Source: JAMBLL01 sp964460075
GTDB lineage: Bacteria; Actinomycetota; Acidimicrobiia; Spongiisociales; UBA5794
NCBI GenBank assembly: GCA_964460075.1
Contig: CAYWPC010000007.1
Coordinates: 1 to 64,000 of the forward strand
Direction of reading: 5' to 3'
DNA length: 64,000 bases
The position numbers and the translations under genes were made by a program. This document shows, one piece after another, positions 35,075-43,829 of this stretch (position 1 is the first letter of the stretch; the number at the start of each line of letters is the position of its first letter). A model generated the notes under the pieces. It was not told the origin of the DNA and ran no database searches. It worked only from the letters and a program-made list of their open reading frames with translations.

Positions 35075-36391
35075 ATGCACCTTGTATCTCGCTCGCAAGT
35101 TGACGCGCTCCATGCGCAGCTCGATCGTCAACAGGGACTCAGGGTTGGGACCCTCGACGTTTCGTTCGATCCGTTCGACTTCGCACGTACGGGTGCCAGC
35201 CTCGTCGATCGTGCTGTTGCGTACTCGACGCCAAACGGTGACCGTATCGTGGGCATTGGCACGGCGTGGAGAGCCACAGCGAGCGGAGAGGGTCGGTTCG
35301 ATGCTCTGGATACCTCTCTTGCCACGTTGGACCGACCCGATCTGAAGGCGTTCGTCGGGTTCTCGTTCTTTTCTGACGGACCGACAACCGAGACCTGGAG
35401 TGGGTATGAGGCCGCCGAGGTGTTCGTTCCGCGCATAGCGCTCGAGGGAGTCAAAGGTGGCACTCGACTGACCGTTGCTGTGCCACAAGGTGAGGACGCT
35501 TCACCGACGCTCGAACTTCTCGCCTCGATGTGCCAGCCGAAATGGATCGCTGTTGACGACACGGGTGACCACTCGATCGAGTCTCACCCGCACGTCACGG
35601 AGTGGGCAAGCACCGTGGCGACAGCAGTCGACGCGATTCGAGCGGGAACCCTAGAGAAGGTCGTCCTGGCCCGCTCCGTGATTGTCAGCTCCACGGAACC
35701 TGTCGAGATCCTGCGGGTGTTCAGAGCACTGGTCGCACGCTACCCCCAGTGCTACAACTTCGCTTGGAAATCCGGAGACGCCGTGTTCATGGGCGCAAGT
35801 CCTGAGCTGTTGGCGGACGTTCGGGGGTGTGACCTGTTGTCGAATCCCCTCGCAGGATCCGCGAGACGGGGCGAGGGTGATGCGGAAGATAGACGCATCG
35901 GTGAGGCGCTCATCGCTTCGTCGAAGGACCGTGAAGAGCATCGGCTCGTCGTTGCGGACCTTGCCGAACGGTTGGCTCCTCTCACAACCGTCCTGACCGT
36001 GCCCCAAACGCCGTCGTTGAAGAAAATGGCGACTGTTCAGCATCTCTCGACGGAGATAGACGGGACGCTTGCCGAGGGCGTCGGCATCCTCGACGTGGTT
36101 GCGGCCCTCCATCCGACGCCAGCGGTAGGCGGTGTGAAGCGGGACGAGGCGCTGGCGTTCATCGCTGGCGCAGAGAAGATCGACCGTGGTTGGTACACCG
36201 GTGGTATCGGCTGGATGAACGGTCGTGGAGAGGGAGCGATCTGCATCGGGCTGCGATGCGGCTTGATCCGCGATGGCCACACGCGCCTGTTCGCCGGAGC
36301 GGGCATCGTTGCAGGATCGCAGCCGGACGCCGAACTGAGAGAGACCCGCCTCAAGCTGCGCCCGCTTCTCGACTTCCTCACGACCAGCTAG
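35075..36391 (+). CDS. menF: Isochorismate synthase
   Basis: Converts chorismate to isochorismate, the entry to menaquinone synthesis. The 438-residue protein belongs to the chorismate-utilising family, with 'LEKVVLARSVIV', 'FMGASPELLADVRG', 'LAGSARRGEGDAED', 'EHRLVVADLAERL', 'VQHLSTEIDGTL', 'ALHPTPAVGGVKRDEA' and 'YTGGIGWMNGRGEGAICIGL'. Menaquinone rather than siderophore use is inferred from menD, menA, menB and menE next to it. Its TAG overlaps the menD stop on the other strand at CTAG 36388-36391. Confidence 0.92.
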   Translation: MHLVSRSQVDALHAQLDRQQGLRVGTLDVSFDPFDFARTGASLVDRAVAYSTPNGDRIVGIGTAWRATASGEGRFDALDTSLATLDRPDLKAFVGFSFFSDGPTTETWSGYEAAEVFVPRIALEGVKGGTRLTVAVPQGEDASPTLELLASMCQPKWIAVDDTGDHSIESHPHVTEWASTVATAVDAIRAGTLEKVVLARSVIVSSTEPVEILRVFRALVARYPQCYNFAWKSGDAVFMGASPELLADVRGCDLLSNPLAGSARRGEGDAEDRRIGEALIASSKDREEHRLVVADLAERLAPLTTVLTVPQTPSLKKMATVQHLSTEIDGTLAEGVGILDVVAALHPTPAVGGVKRDEALAFIAGAEKIDRGWYTGGIGWMNGRGEGAICIGLRCGLIRDGHTRLFAGAGIVAGSQPDAELRETRLKLRPLLDFLTTS

Positions 36392-38088
36392 CCGGCTTCC
36401 TCCGCCGCCCACGCTGCGACGACCTTGCCAACAGCAGAGCGAATCGCGTCGTGATGACGGACGTTTGCTGATCGGTCGGTGACAATTTCGACCAATTCGG
36501 GATCGTCGAATGTCGTGGCCACCGCTCGGGCAAGGGCTTCCTTCGTCGTCAGCGTCGACGCTCGAACCCCCATCGCGCTCGCAATCGGAGCCAACGCCAA
36601 GCCGTGCGGCGTCCCCCAGTGGTGTTCATACGTCTCGGCACTCACCACGCTGCTAGTCGCCTGGGGAAGGAAGGAGAAGATGCCTCCACCATCGTTGTTG
36701 ACGACAACGACACGGAGCGGCACACCAAGTCTGGCAGCCTCGCTGAGTGCCGTGACATCGTGGAGTGCTGCGACGTCCCCGATGAGAAGCGTCGTGGGTG
36801 TACCGCTGAGAGCCACGCCGATTGCGGTTGAGATGGTGCCGTCGATTCCGTTGACACCACGATTCGCGATCACCCGAACATCAGGCCTGGCAATGGCGAA
36901 CGCGTCCACGTCGCGGATCGGTCGAGACGAGGCAACGAATAGCACGCTGTCACGAGGTACCGATGCCACAACCGTGGCGGCGACTTGCGGCTCGTTCGGA
37001 AAAGGGAGAACAGCGAGCGCGAGTTGCAGAGACGCTGAGACCTTCTCGTCGACAGCGAGCCACGCATCGAGGAAGCTGTGGTCGCTGTTCACAGGAGTCG
37101 GATTGTTGGACAGGATGTTGAGCGGATCTGCATTGACGACCGTCGCTGCCGACTTCAGCGGATCGGTGAGGCGTGTAGCGTCGATGAGGATCTGATCCAC
37201 TCCCGAGTGTTCGAGCCACTGCCACATGGGTTTAGACGTTGGGATTGGGCCAAGTCTGAGAACGACATCCGGTGGCTGTGCCATGAGGGCGAGAGGCTGC
37301 CCATCGTGCAGCGCGCCAACGATGAGGTCCCCGTGTGAAAGCACCCCCCGACCGGTGACGTTCGCTCTCGGATCGGCGAACACGGGTGCACCGAGGCGGG
37401 CGGCTGCCTCGCCGACCTGGTGAGACAGCTCCCCTCCACCCCTGCCACCCACGACGATCATGACTGATCTGTCCTTGAGCTCGGCGAACAGGTCTGCTGG
37501 TCCGCTCGACGCGTCGTGCACGTCTGATACCGGCTGGGGATCAGCGGGTTGGACGATCTCAGTGGGAAGGAGCGGCTCGTCGAACGCAATATTCGCGTGC
37601 ACCGGGCCTTTTGGCGTCTCCATAGCGGCTCGGATGAGTATCTCCGCATCCCGCCTGCCCGCCTGCCTGGCGGTGGGTTCGATGTCTAGTGAGGTCTTCA
37701 CATGTGATCCGTACAGGTCGGTTTGATCGGTTGTCTGTGGCGCTCCGGTACCGCGCAGCCGTCGCGGTCGGTCTGCGGTGAGCACGATCAAAGGTGTCTG
37801 TGACTGATCAGCCTCGATGATCGCCGCGAGGTAGTGTGCACCCGCTGAGCCTGATGTGCAGACCACGATCGCTGGCGTTCCCGTCGCTTTTGCGTAGCCG
37901 AGCGCCGCAAAGGCGCCGGAGCGTTCATCTCTGAAGGAGAAATCGCGGGTCCGTGGCTCTCGCGCAATTGCCAACGTCAACGGCGTGTTGCGCGATCCTG
38001 GTGAGACGAACGCGATGGCGGACCCGTGGTCTGCGAGACCACCTACGAGGATGGCGGCGTATGCCGCTGCGATGTTCGGGTCCGTCAC
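36388..38088 (-). CDS. menD: SEPHCHC synthase (thiamine-diphosphate enzyme MenD)
   Basis: MenD joins isochorismate and 2-oxoglutarate with loss of CO2, using thiamine diphosphate and Mg2+. About 566 residues: 'FVSPGSRNTPLTLAIA' near the N terminus, 'DERSGAFAALGYAKATGTP' with the ThDP-activating glutamate, 'VVCTSGSAGAHYLAAIIEA', 'TADRPRRLRGTGAPQTTDQ' and the C-terminal ThDP site 'IGDVAALHDVTAL' to 'VVNNDGGGIFSFLPQ'. GTG 38088 is chosen because it precedes the conserved 'NIAAAYAAILV' start; GTG/ATG options upstream to 38151 add a tail unlike the family. It is separated from menA by about 110 nt. Confidence 0.92.
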   Translation of the reverse strand: MTDPNIAAAYAAILVGGLADHGSAIAFVSPGSRNTPLTLAIAREPRTRDFSFRDERSGAFAALGYAKATGTPAIVVCTSGSAGAHYLAAIIEADQSQTPLIVLTADRPRRLRGTGAPQTTDQTDLYGSHVKTSLDIEPTARQAGRRDAEILIRAAMETPKGPVHANIAFDEPLLPTEIVQPADPQPVSDVHDASSGPADLFAELKDRSVMIVVGGRGGGELSHQVGEAAARLGAPVFADPRANVTGRGVLSHGDLIVGALHDGQPLALMAQPPDVVLRLGPIPTSKPMWQWLEHSGVDQILIDATRLTDPLKSAATVVNADPLNILSNNPTPVNSDHSFLDAWLAVDEKVSASLQLALAVLPFPNEPQVAATVVASVPRDSVLFVASSRPIRDVDAFAIARPDVRVIANRGVNGIDGTISTAIGVALSGTPTTLLIGDVAALHDVTALSEAARLGVPLRVVVVNNDGGGIFSFLPQATSSVVSAETYEHHWGTPHGLALAPIASAMGVRASTLTTKEALARAVATTFDDPELVEIVTDRSANVRHHDAIRSAVGKVVAAWAAEEAG

Positions 38089-38197
38089 AGAACGCGAGCC
38101 TACCTGGGGCACAGAGCATGTGTCGGCACGAAGTGCCGTGCACCCGGACAAGGGGGGCGATGGTGACGAGGCACGGTGACGACGTCTGGGACAGACC

Positions 38198-39097
38198 TCA
38201 GAACACCATCCCTAGTGACAGCAACAGGCCGGTGAACAGCTGGAGCTGGGCTGTTCCTTTGAGGACGCCAATGAGCGGCGGACCTGTGGACTCCTTGTAG
38301 ATCGTTTCGATGAGGGGAATCGCCAGAGGTGCAACGATGAGCGCTATGAGGCTCATGGCTGGCAGCAGACCCAGCATGACACCTGGAATGATGGTGATGA
38401 AGGCCACAGCGACCGTCGTGGCAAACAGGCGTCGAGCCCATCTTCGGCCGATCATCACGGCGAGTGTTCGTTTCCCAGCCACGAGGTCCGTGTCGATGTC
38501 CCGAATGTTGTTCGCTTCGAGGATCGCTGCAGCGAGAAGGCCCATCACCACGCCACCTACCCACACCGCGGAGGGAACGGAGTTCGAGAACACGTACCGA
38601 GTCCCTGCGGTGGCGACGAGACCGAAGAAGATGAACACGAACACCTCCCCGAGCCCGTAGTACCCGTAAGGGATCGGTCCGTTGGTGTATCCAAGAGCAG
38701 CGAGGATCGACACGACACCGATGACGAAGATCGGCCACCCTGCATACCACACGAGGTACACGCCGCCTGTGGCAGCGATCGCGAATGCAGCCACGATGCC
38801 CCGCTTCATGTCGTGTGTTGTGATCACACCGGAGGACACCGCCCGTTGGGGTCCGATCCTCGCCTCTGTATCTGCTCCCCTCGCGGCATCGGCGAGGTCG
38901 TTGGCGAAGTTGACACCAACTTGGATCGCGAGCGCAGACACGAGTACGACGACGAATGGGAGGAGTGCAAACACCGAGTCTCTCCACGCGCTCGCGGTCC
39001 CGATGAGTACCGGCGCAACGGATGCAAGGAGCGTGGCTGGTCTCGCAGCCATGATCCACGGATTCGGCTGTGCAGCCACTGGCTTCAGAACTGCCAC
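38198..39097 (-). CDS. menA: 1,4-dihydroxy-2-naphthoate polyprenyltransferase
   Basis: An integral-membrane UbiA-family prenyltransferase that attaches the polyprenyl chain and gives demethylmenaquinone. The 299-residue product has 'NPWIMAARPATL' at its N terminus, the first aspartate motif in 'GVNFANDLADAARGAD', a second 'NNIRDIDTD', and eight to nine hydrophobic helices. GTG 39097 is chosen: homology starts there, and it overlaps menB by 13 nt. The upstream open frame to 39295 is the antisense of other coding bases and is Arg-rich. Confidence 0.9.
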   Translation of the reverse strand: MAVLKPVAAQPNPWIMAARPATLLASVAPVLIGTASAWRDSVFALLPFVVVLVSALAIQVGVNFANDLADAARGADTEARIGPQRAVSSGVITTHDMKRGIVAAFAIAATGGVYLVWYAGWPIFVIGVVSILAALGYTNGPIPYGYYGLGEVFVFIFFGLVATAGTRYVFSNSVPSAVWVGGVVMGLLAAAILEANNIRDIDTDLVAGKRTLAVMIGRRWARRLFATTVAVAFITIIPGVMLGLLPAMSLIALIVAPLAIPLIETIYKESTGPPLIGVLKGTAQLQLFTGLLLSLGMVF

Positions 39098-39975
39098 GGG
39101 AAGGCCGAGTAGTCCTGATCCCGCTTCTCGAGAAACGCGTCCCTGCCTTCCTGCGCTTCCGCTGTTCCGTAGGCGAGGCGCGTCGCTTCTCCCGCAAAGA
39201 GCTGTTGGCCGACCATGCCGTCGTCTGGAAGGTTGAACGCGTACTTCAGCATCTTTTGGGCTGTGGGGCTCTTTGCTGTGATCTCTCGTGCCCATTGAAG
39301 TGCCGTGCTCTCGAGTTCGTCATGGGTGACAACAGCGTTCACCATGCCCATGTCGTATGCCTCGGCTGCGGAGTATGTGCGCCCGAGGAAGAAGATCTCC
39401 CGTGCTCGCTTCTGGCCTACCTGGCGGGCAAGCAGCGCCGAGCCGTACCCGCCGTCGAAACTCGCGACGTCTGCGTCCGTCTGTTTGAACATCCCGTGTT
39501 CGGCCGATGCCATCGTGAGGTCGCAGACGACGTGCAGGCTGTGGCCTCCTCCCACCGCCCAGCCTGGCACGACAGCGATCACGATCTTGGGCATGAATCG
39601 GATCAGGCGCTGCACTTCGAGGATGTGTAGCCGCCCGAGCCGAGCGGGATCGACATTGCCTGCCTCCTCATACTTGTACCCGTCCTTCCCCCTGATACGT
39701 TGATCGCCGCCAGAGCAGAATGCCCAGCCTCCATCTTTCGGTGACGGTCCGTTTCCTGTGAGCAGCACACAGCCAACATCGGATGTCATTCGAGCGTGGT
39801 CGAGCACGCGATACAGCTCGTCGACGGTGCTCGGTCGGAACGCGTTTCGGATCTCCGGGCGGTCGAAGGCGATTCGGACCGCACCGACATCGCGGGCTCT
39901 GTGGTACGTGATGTCGGTTAGGTCGAAGCCCTTTACGGGTGTCCAGGCAGCGGGGTCGAAGATGTCGGAAACCAC
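39085..39975 (-). CDS. menB: 1,4-dihydroxy-2-naphthoyl-CoA synthase
   Basis: A crotonase-fold enzyme that cyclises o-succinylbenzoyl-CoA. The 296-residue protein shows 'DLTDITYHRARDVGAVRIAF', 'DRPEIRNAFRPSTVDEL', 'FCSGGDQRIRG', 'VVPGWAVGGGHSLHVVCDLT', 'DADVASFDGGYGSALLARQV' and the typical C-terminal 'FLEKRDQDYSAFPWQF'. GTG 39975 has GGAGG 4 nt upstream; the GTG at 40026 would run over the start of the divergent menE and lacks a ribosome site. Confidence 0.94.
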   Translation of the reverse strand: MVSDIFDPAAWTPVKGFDLTDITYHRARDVGAVRIAFDRPEIRNAFRPSTVDELYRVLDHARMTSDVGCVLLTGNGPSPKDGGWAFCSGGDQRIRGKDGYKYEEAGNVDPARLGRLHILEVQRLIRFMPKIVIAVVPGWAVGGGHSLHVVCDLTMASAEHGMFKQTDADVASFDGGYGSALLARQVGQKRAREIFFLGRTYSAAEAYDMGMVNAVVTHDELESTALQWAREITAKSPTAQKMLKYAFNLPDDGMVGQQLFAGEATRLAYGTAEAQEGRDAFLEKRDQDYSAFPWQF

Positions 39976-40018
39976 GGTTCCTCCGATGGTGATGTCGCCG
40001 GCGATACTGTAGTGACCG

Positions 40019-41302
40019 ATGGACACCGATACTCCATGCGACTGGCTTGAAGATGCAGCTCAACGCGATCCCGACGCGCCTGCGCTCATCGTAGGAGACG
40101 GGATCGTCTCCTACGGCACCCTACGTGATCAGGTGCTCATAAGGTCCAGGTCTCTCGCCTCTGAGGCGTCTCCGGGCTCGGCTGTCACCGTGCCGATGCG
40201 TCTCGACCTTCCCTCGATCATTGAGATGCTCGCAGTCATGAAACGCGGAGCTGTGATGGTGCCGTACGCGAGTCACCGTCCCGTCGTAGAAGCCGTGCCT
40301 CCTTCAGATACAGCGGTGTGCGTCGCCACGTCTGGTTCGTCTGGGACGTCGAAAATGGTCCCGCTCAGCTATGGGAATATCGCTGCGTCTGTCAGGGCAT
40401 CTCGATTGCGTCTCGGTACAGGCCCGTCGGATCGGTGGTTGGCGACCCTGCCCCTGACCCACGTGGGTGGCCTCTCGGTGATTTGGCGGTCCCTCGAGAG
40501 TGGAGGCGCGGCGATCGTTGCGCCGTTCGATGAGGAGATTCCCGGTGTCCTGACGCGATGGCGGCCAAGTGTCGCGTCGCTGGTTCCAACGATGGTGTAC
40601 CGGCTACTGGAACGCTGCCCTGAGTTGCTGGCCGCCGTGGACGTGGTCCTCACAGGGGGAGCCCGTCTCGGGCGAGCGATCGCAGTCCGTGCATCGAGCG
40701 CTGGTGTGCAGCTTGTTCGGACGTATGGGATGACGGAGACGACGTCCCAAGTCGCCACCGCCCATCCGGGTGTGGTTAACGAGGATCCTCGGGTTGTTGG
40801 TCCACCGCTCGACGGTTTCACCGTGACAATTACTGATCAGTCGGGGCGGGTGGCGCTAGGTACGGTCGGTGCCATCGAGGTGGCAGGGCCTGCGGTGTTC
40901 TCTGGCTACCTCGGCGAGCCGGCCCGAACAGGAGCATTCACCACATCGGATCTTGGATTCATGACCCACGATGGGCACCTCGCGGTCGTTGGCCGAGCCG
41001 ATGATGTCGTCGTTAGCGGGGGTGAGAACGTGAGCCTCGCAGCCGTGCGCGACGCGATCATCGGGATGTGGGGCGTATCAGATGTTGCTGTTGTCGGTAT
41101 CCCTGATCCTGAATGGGGTGTCATTGTTTGTGCCTGTGTCGAGGGGTTCGACGTTCCGGCCGAGGCAGATCTCAGAGAGCGTGTCGCTGAGATTCTGCAT
41201 GCACACTCACGCCCGCGGCGTTGGATGATCGGCACGATTCCATTGCTCGGCAACGGCAAGCACGACGTTGCGGCAATCCAACGGATGTTCGACGGCGAGT
41301 AG
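40019..41302 (+). CDS. menE: o-Succinylbenzoate-CoA ligase
   Basis: An ANL-family adenylating enzyme of 427 residues that activates o-succinylbenzoate to its CoA thioester. Motifs: P-loop 'VATSGSSGTSKMVPLSYGN', 'TLPLTHVGGLSVIWRSL', 'VLTGGARLGRAIA', 'VRTYGMTETTSQVA', 'GRADDVVVSGGENVS' and the C-terminal lysine in 'LLGNGKHDV'. It is short for the superfamily but in the range of MenE. It is divergent from menB, 43 nt between starts, so the two share one promoter region. No menC (o-succinylbenzoate synthase) is in the window. Confidence 0.9.
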   Translation: MDTDTPCDWLEDAAQRDPDAPALIVGDGIVSYGTLRDQVLIRSRSLASEASPGSAVTVPMRLDLPSIIEMLAVMKRGAVMVPYASHRPVVEAVPPSDTAVCVATSGSSGTSKMVPLSYGNIAASVRASRLRLGTGPSDRWLATLPLTHVGGLSVIWRSLESGGAAIVAPFDEEIPGVLTRWRPSVASLVPTMVYRLLERCPELLAAVDVVLTGGARLGRAIAVRASSAGVQLVRTYGMTETTSQVATAHPGVVNEDPRVVGPPLDGFTVTITDQSGRVALGTVGAIEVAGPAVFSGYLGEPARTGAFTTSDLGFMTHDGHLAVVGRADDVVVSGGENVSLAAVRDAIIGMWGVSDVAVVGIPDPEWGVIVCACVEGFDVPAEADLRERVAEILHAHSRPRRWMIGTIPLLGNGKHDVAAIQRMFDGE

Positions 41303-41312
41303 GCTGATCGGC

Positions 41313-42098
41313 ATGGACCTTCATCTCGATGGGAAGCGTGCACTTGTTGCTGCTGCGTCACGCGGCCTCGGAGCGGCGATCGCGTCGAGCCTTGCAGCAG
41401 AGGGATGCGTTGTTGAACTGTCGTCTCGGTCCCTCGCTCATTCCCGCTCGACGGCAGAGCGGATCGCAGCCGAGTCTGGGGCGTCGGTCACGGCTGCCGA
41501 GGTAGATGTCTCGGATGCTGACGCGGTGCGTGCATGGGTCGACGACGCTGCTGACCGTCTCGGTGGCATCGACATTGTGATTCCGAACGCTGGAGGGCCA
41601 CCATCGTCGATGTTCGAAGAAACGGCGCCGGAAGAGTGGGACGCCGCGTATCGGCTGACACTGCGATCGGCGATGGCGTTCGCCAAGGCTGCCCACCCCC
41701 ACCTTGGGAGTGGCGGCACGATCCTCTATCTCACATCGGCCTCGGTTCGCGAGCCGATCGGTGTGCTTTCGATGTCCACGGTGTTTCGAGCGGGCGTCGC
41801 CGCTCTTGCAAAGACCCTTGCTAACGATTGGGCTGGTGCGGGAATCCGTGTCAACCATCTGATTCCCGGCAGGATTGCGACCGAGCGACTCGACGAACTC
41901 GACTCGGCGGTTGGTCAGCGTACGGGGCGAACCGCGGCACAGGTGCGTCAGGTCAACGAGCGGTCGATCCCGCTTGGTCGATACGGGCTCCCAGATGAAT
42001 TCGCGGCTGCGGCGACATTTCTGGTGTCACCGGTGGCCTCCTACATAACAGGTGCGACGCTTCAGGTCGACGGTGGGGTTATCAAGTCGGTCGTATGA
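41313..42098 (+). CDS. Short-chain dehydrogenase/reductase lacking the YxxxK motif
   Basis: A 261-residue SDR: 'LDGKRALVAAASRGLGAAIA' (cofactor loop ASRGLG), 'DVSDADAVRAW', 'IVIPNAGGPPSS' and serine in 'LYLTSASVREP'. Where classical SDRs have YxxxK the sequence reads 'LSMSTVFRAGVAALAKTLA', with no Tyr or Lys in register. A subfamily of FabG-like proteins shows the same 'SNxVRAGVAGL' pattern; whether it is catalytic by the normal route is doubtful. It begins 10 nt after menE and is followed by the insertion sequence. Confidence 0.82.
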   Translation: MDLHLDGKRALVAAASRGLGAAIASSLAAEGCVVELSSRSLAHSRSTAERIAAESGASVTAAEVDVSDADAVRAWVDDAADRLGGIDIVIPNAGGPPSSMFEETAPEEWDAAYRLTLRSAMAFAKAAHPHLGSGGTILYLTSASVREPIGVLSMSTVFRAGVAALAKTLANDWAGAGIRVNHLIPGRIATERLDELDSAVGQRTGRTAAQVRQVNERSIPLGRYGLPDEFAAAATFLVSPVASYITGATLQVDGGVIKSVV

Positions 42099-42109
42099 AG
42101 TCCGGCTAG

Positions 42110-43829
42110 GACCCTGTTGAACAATCCGCTTGTGGGGTGGGGCCGATTCACGGTTCACGTGTGTGGAAGCGTGGTGTTCTGTGGATCCGTGTTTCTGGCT
42201 TCCTATTCTTGGCCTGTTGGCGGCGGTCGGGGGCTGGGATTCCGAGTTACGTGACCGCCCAGGCGTGTCCGTTGTGGTTGAGACCCAAGTTGACGAGCCT
42301 CCGGAGGTTGATGGCGGCGATCCGTAGGGAGAGCTGTGCCCGGTTCGCTTCGACGCCTCGATATCTGACCCTGCGGTGCCCGTTCGTGACGATCCATGCA
42401 ATTGAGCGTTCAACCATGGGCCGGTATTGCCGGTAGTCCTCTGTGAACGTCTTGTCGTTCCATGCCCGACGGGCTGCAACGAGTTCATCGTCATGGTCCG
42501 AGATACGGAGCGTCCGTCCGTCTTTGGCTGTGGTGCAACGCTCCCGGAGTGGGCAATCCCGGCAGCGTTTCCCGAATGTCGCGGCACCTTTCGTAGCGAT
42601 GTTGACGGTGAGACCAGCCGGACAGGTGACGGTACGTTGGTGGTGGTCGACAATGAAGTCGTCGCGGGTGTATCCGCCTTCGATCTTGGGTGTTGCGAGC
42701 GGGATCGCTTTGATTGCCTGGGTGTGTTTCGCCTCACGGAGCGCGGCTCTTGTCTCCCCGGACCCGTATGCCGAGTCTGCAAGAACTTGTAACCCAGGTT
42801 CTTCACCATCGAGAAGGTCGACACCGACCGGGCCGTCGGCAGTGTTGGCCGGGGTCAACGTCGATGCGGTGATGATCCCCGTTTCGGGCTCGACCGCGAT
42901 GTGGGCCTTGTAACCGTCGCGATATTGAGACACCGATTTGTGCATATGGCGAGCCTCCGGGTCGACTGTTGAGATCACCCTGTCTTTGACAGGGCCGTCA
43001 AAGATCCGCCACGTGCCTTCCTCGTCGCCGGGCTCAACATCCTGACCTGCTACGAGAGCCAACAGGCCGACCGCATCAGCGGCCTTATCGTCGAGTTCGA
43101 TCCCGTCGACAGCGTCAAGGATCGCCAGGGCGTCGTTCACCAATCCCGAGACGAGTGCAGCCTTGGCATCAGGGTCGTCCCACGCACACACCGGTTTCCC
43201 CGAAGCGTCATAGTCGTGAGCCGTAACCGAAACCGTCTTGGCTTGCGGGACGAGACGCCGGACCCGCCGTATCTGAGACACCAACTGGGTCACCGTGTCC
43301 TGCGTTGCCACAGCATCATCGAGCAGTGTCGAGTCCAACGCCCGGCGCTTCTTCCCCGATAACACACCAGTGGCATCCACCACCTCACGCACAGCGTCCC
43401 CGATCCGGTTCGGAGACTGGGACCGGGCAAGGCGTTGACGCCAATACGTGAACACCGTGTAATGCACCCCTTCGTCGTCGAGCGCCAACCCGCAAGCAAC
43501 CTTCCACCGGATATCGCAGCGCAACGCGTCGGCGGCCTGACGATCAGACAGGCCCTCCAACTCTTTGAGGATCATTGCTGAGGCCATCACCCCAGCCGGT
43601 ATCGACGGGCGGCCCCGCCGTGACGGAAACAGATCCTCAAACATGCCATCAGGGAAAACGACGGTGCGGTGATCAGCCAAAAACGCATACACCGACCCCT
43701 CATCAACAAGCTGACGGCAGAACGCCTCAGCGTCTAACAACTCACGATTCGGATCATTTAGACCTTGCATAACGCGCAGTCTCACACAGAGCGAACACGA
43801 ACGCGAGCACCGAATTAATCAACAGGGTC
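42110..43829. mobile_element. IS1182-family insertion sequence, apparently complete
   Basis: A 1720-bp element bounded by inverted repeats: GACCCTGTTGA at 42110-42120 and its complement at 43819-43829, with partial matching for about 18 bp. CTAG occurs directly outside both ends (42106-42109 and 43830-43833), as expected for a 4-base target duplication. It encodes one transposase on the minus strand without frameshift. The right-hand CTAG provides the TAG stop of the neighbouring gene, so that gene is intact. The identical ends and intact ORF suggest recent insertion. Confidence 0.9.
42247..43770 (-). CDS. IS1182-family transposase
   Basis: About 507 residues from ATG 43770 (a GTG at 43785 is an alternative). 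The N-terminal DUF772 region reads 'FPSRRGRPSIPAGVMASAMI' and 'LEGLSDRQAADALRCD'. The DDE catalytic core follows: first Asp in 'ALDSTLLDDAVATQD', second in 'VLADSAYGSGETRAAL', Glu in the C-terminal 'MVERSIAWIV'. A Cys cluster (CRDCPLRERC) precedes the last block, as in the family. No stop or frameshift interrupts it, so it should be functional. Confidence 0.92.
   Translation of the reverse strand: MQGLNDPNRELLDAEAFCRQLVDEGSVYAFLADHRTVVFPDGMFEDLFPSRRGRPSIPAGVMASAMILKELEGLSDRQAADALRCDIRWKVACGLALDDEGVHYTVFTYWRQRLARSQSPNRIGDAVREVVDATGVLSGKKRRALDSTLLDDAVATQDTVTQLVSQIRRVRRLVPQAKTVSVTAHDYDASGKPVCAWDDPDAKAALVSGLVNDALAILDAVDGIELDDKAADAVGLLALVAGQDVEPGDEEGTWRIFDGPVKDRVISTVDPEARHMHKSVSQYRDGYKAHIAVEPETGIITASTLTPANTADGPVGVDLLDGEEPGLQVLADSAYGSGETRAALREAKHTQAIKAIPLATPKIEGGYTRDDFIVDHHQRTVTCPAGLTVNIATKGAATFGKRCRDCPLRERCTTAKDGRTLRISDHDDELVAARRAWNDKTFTEDYRQYRPMVERSIAWIVTNGHRRVRYRGVEANRAQLSLRIAAINLRRLVNLGLNHNGHAWAVT

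Noticed and set aside
38100..39197. 365-residue minus-strand frame overlapping menA
   Set aside because: Very Arg/His-rich and shifted one frame from menA, which shows the UbiA aspartate motifs and membrane helices.
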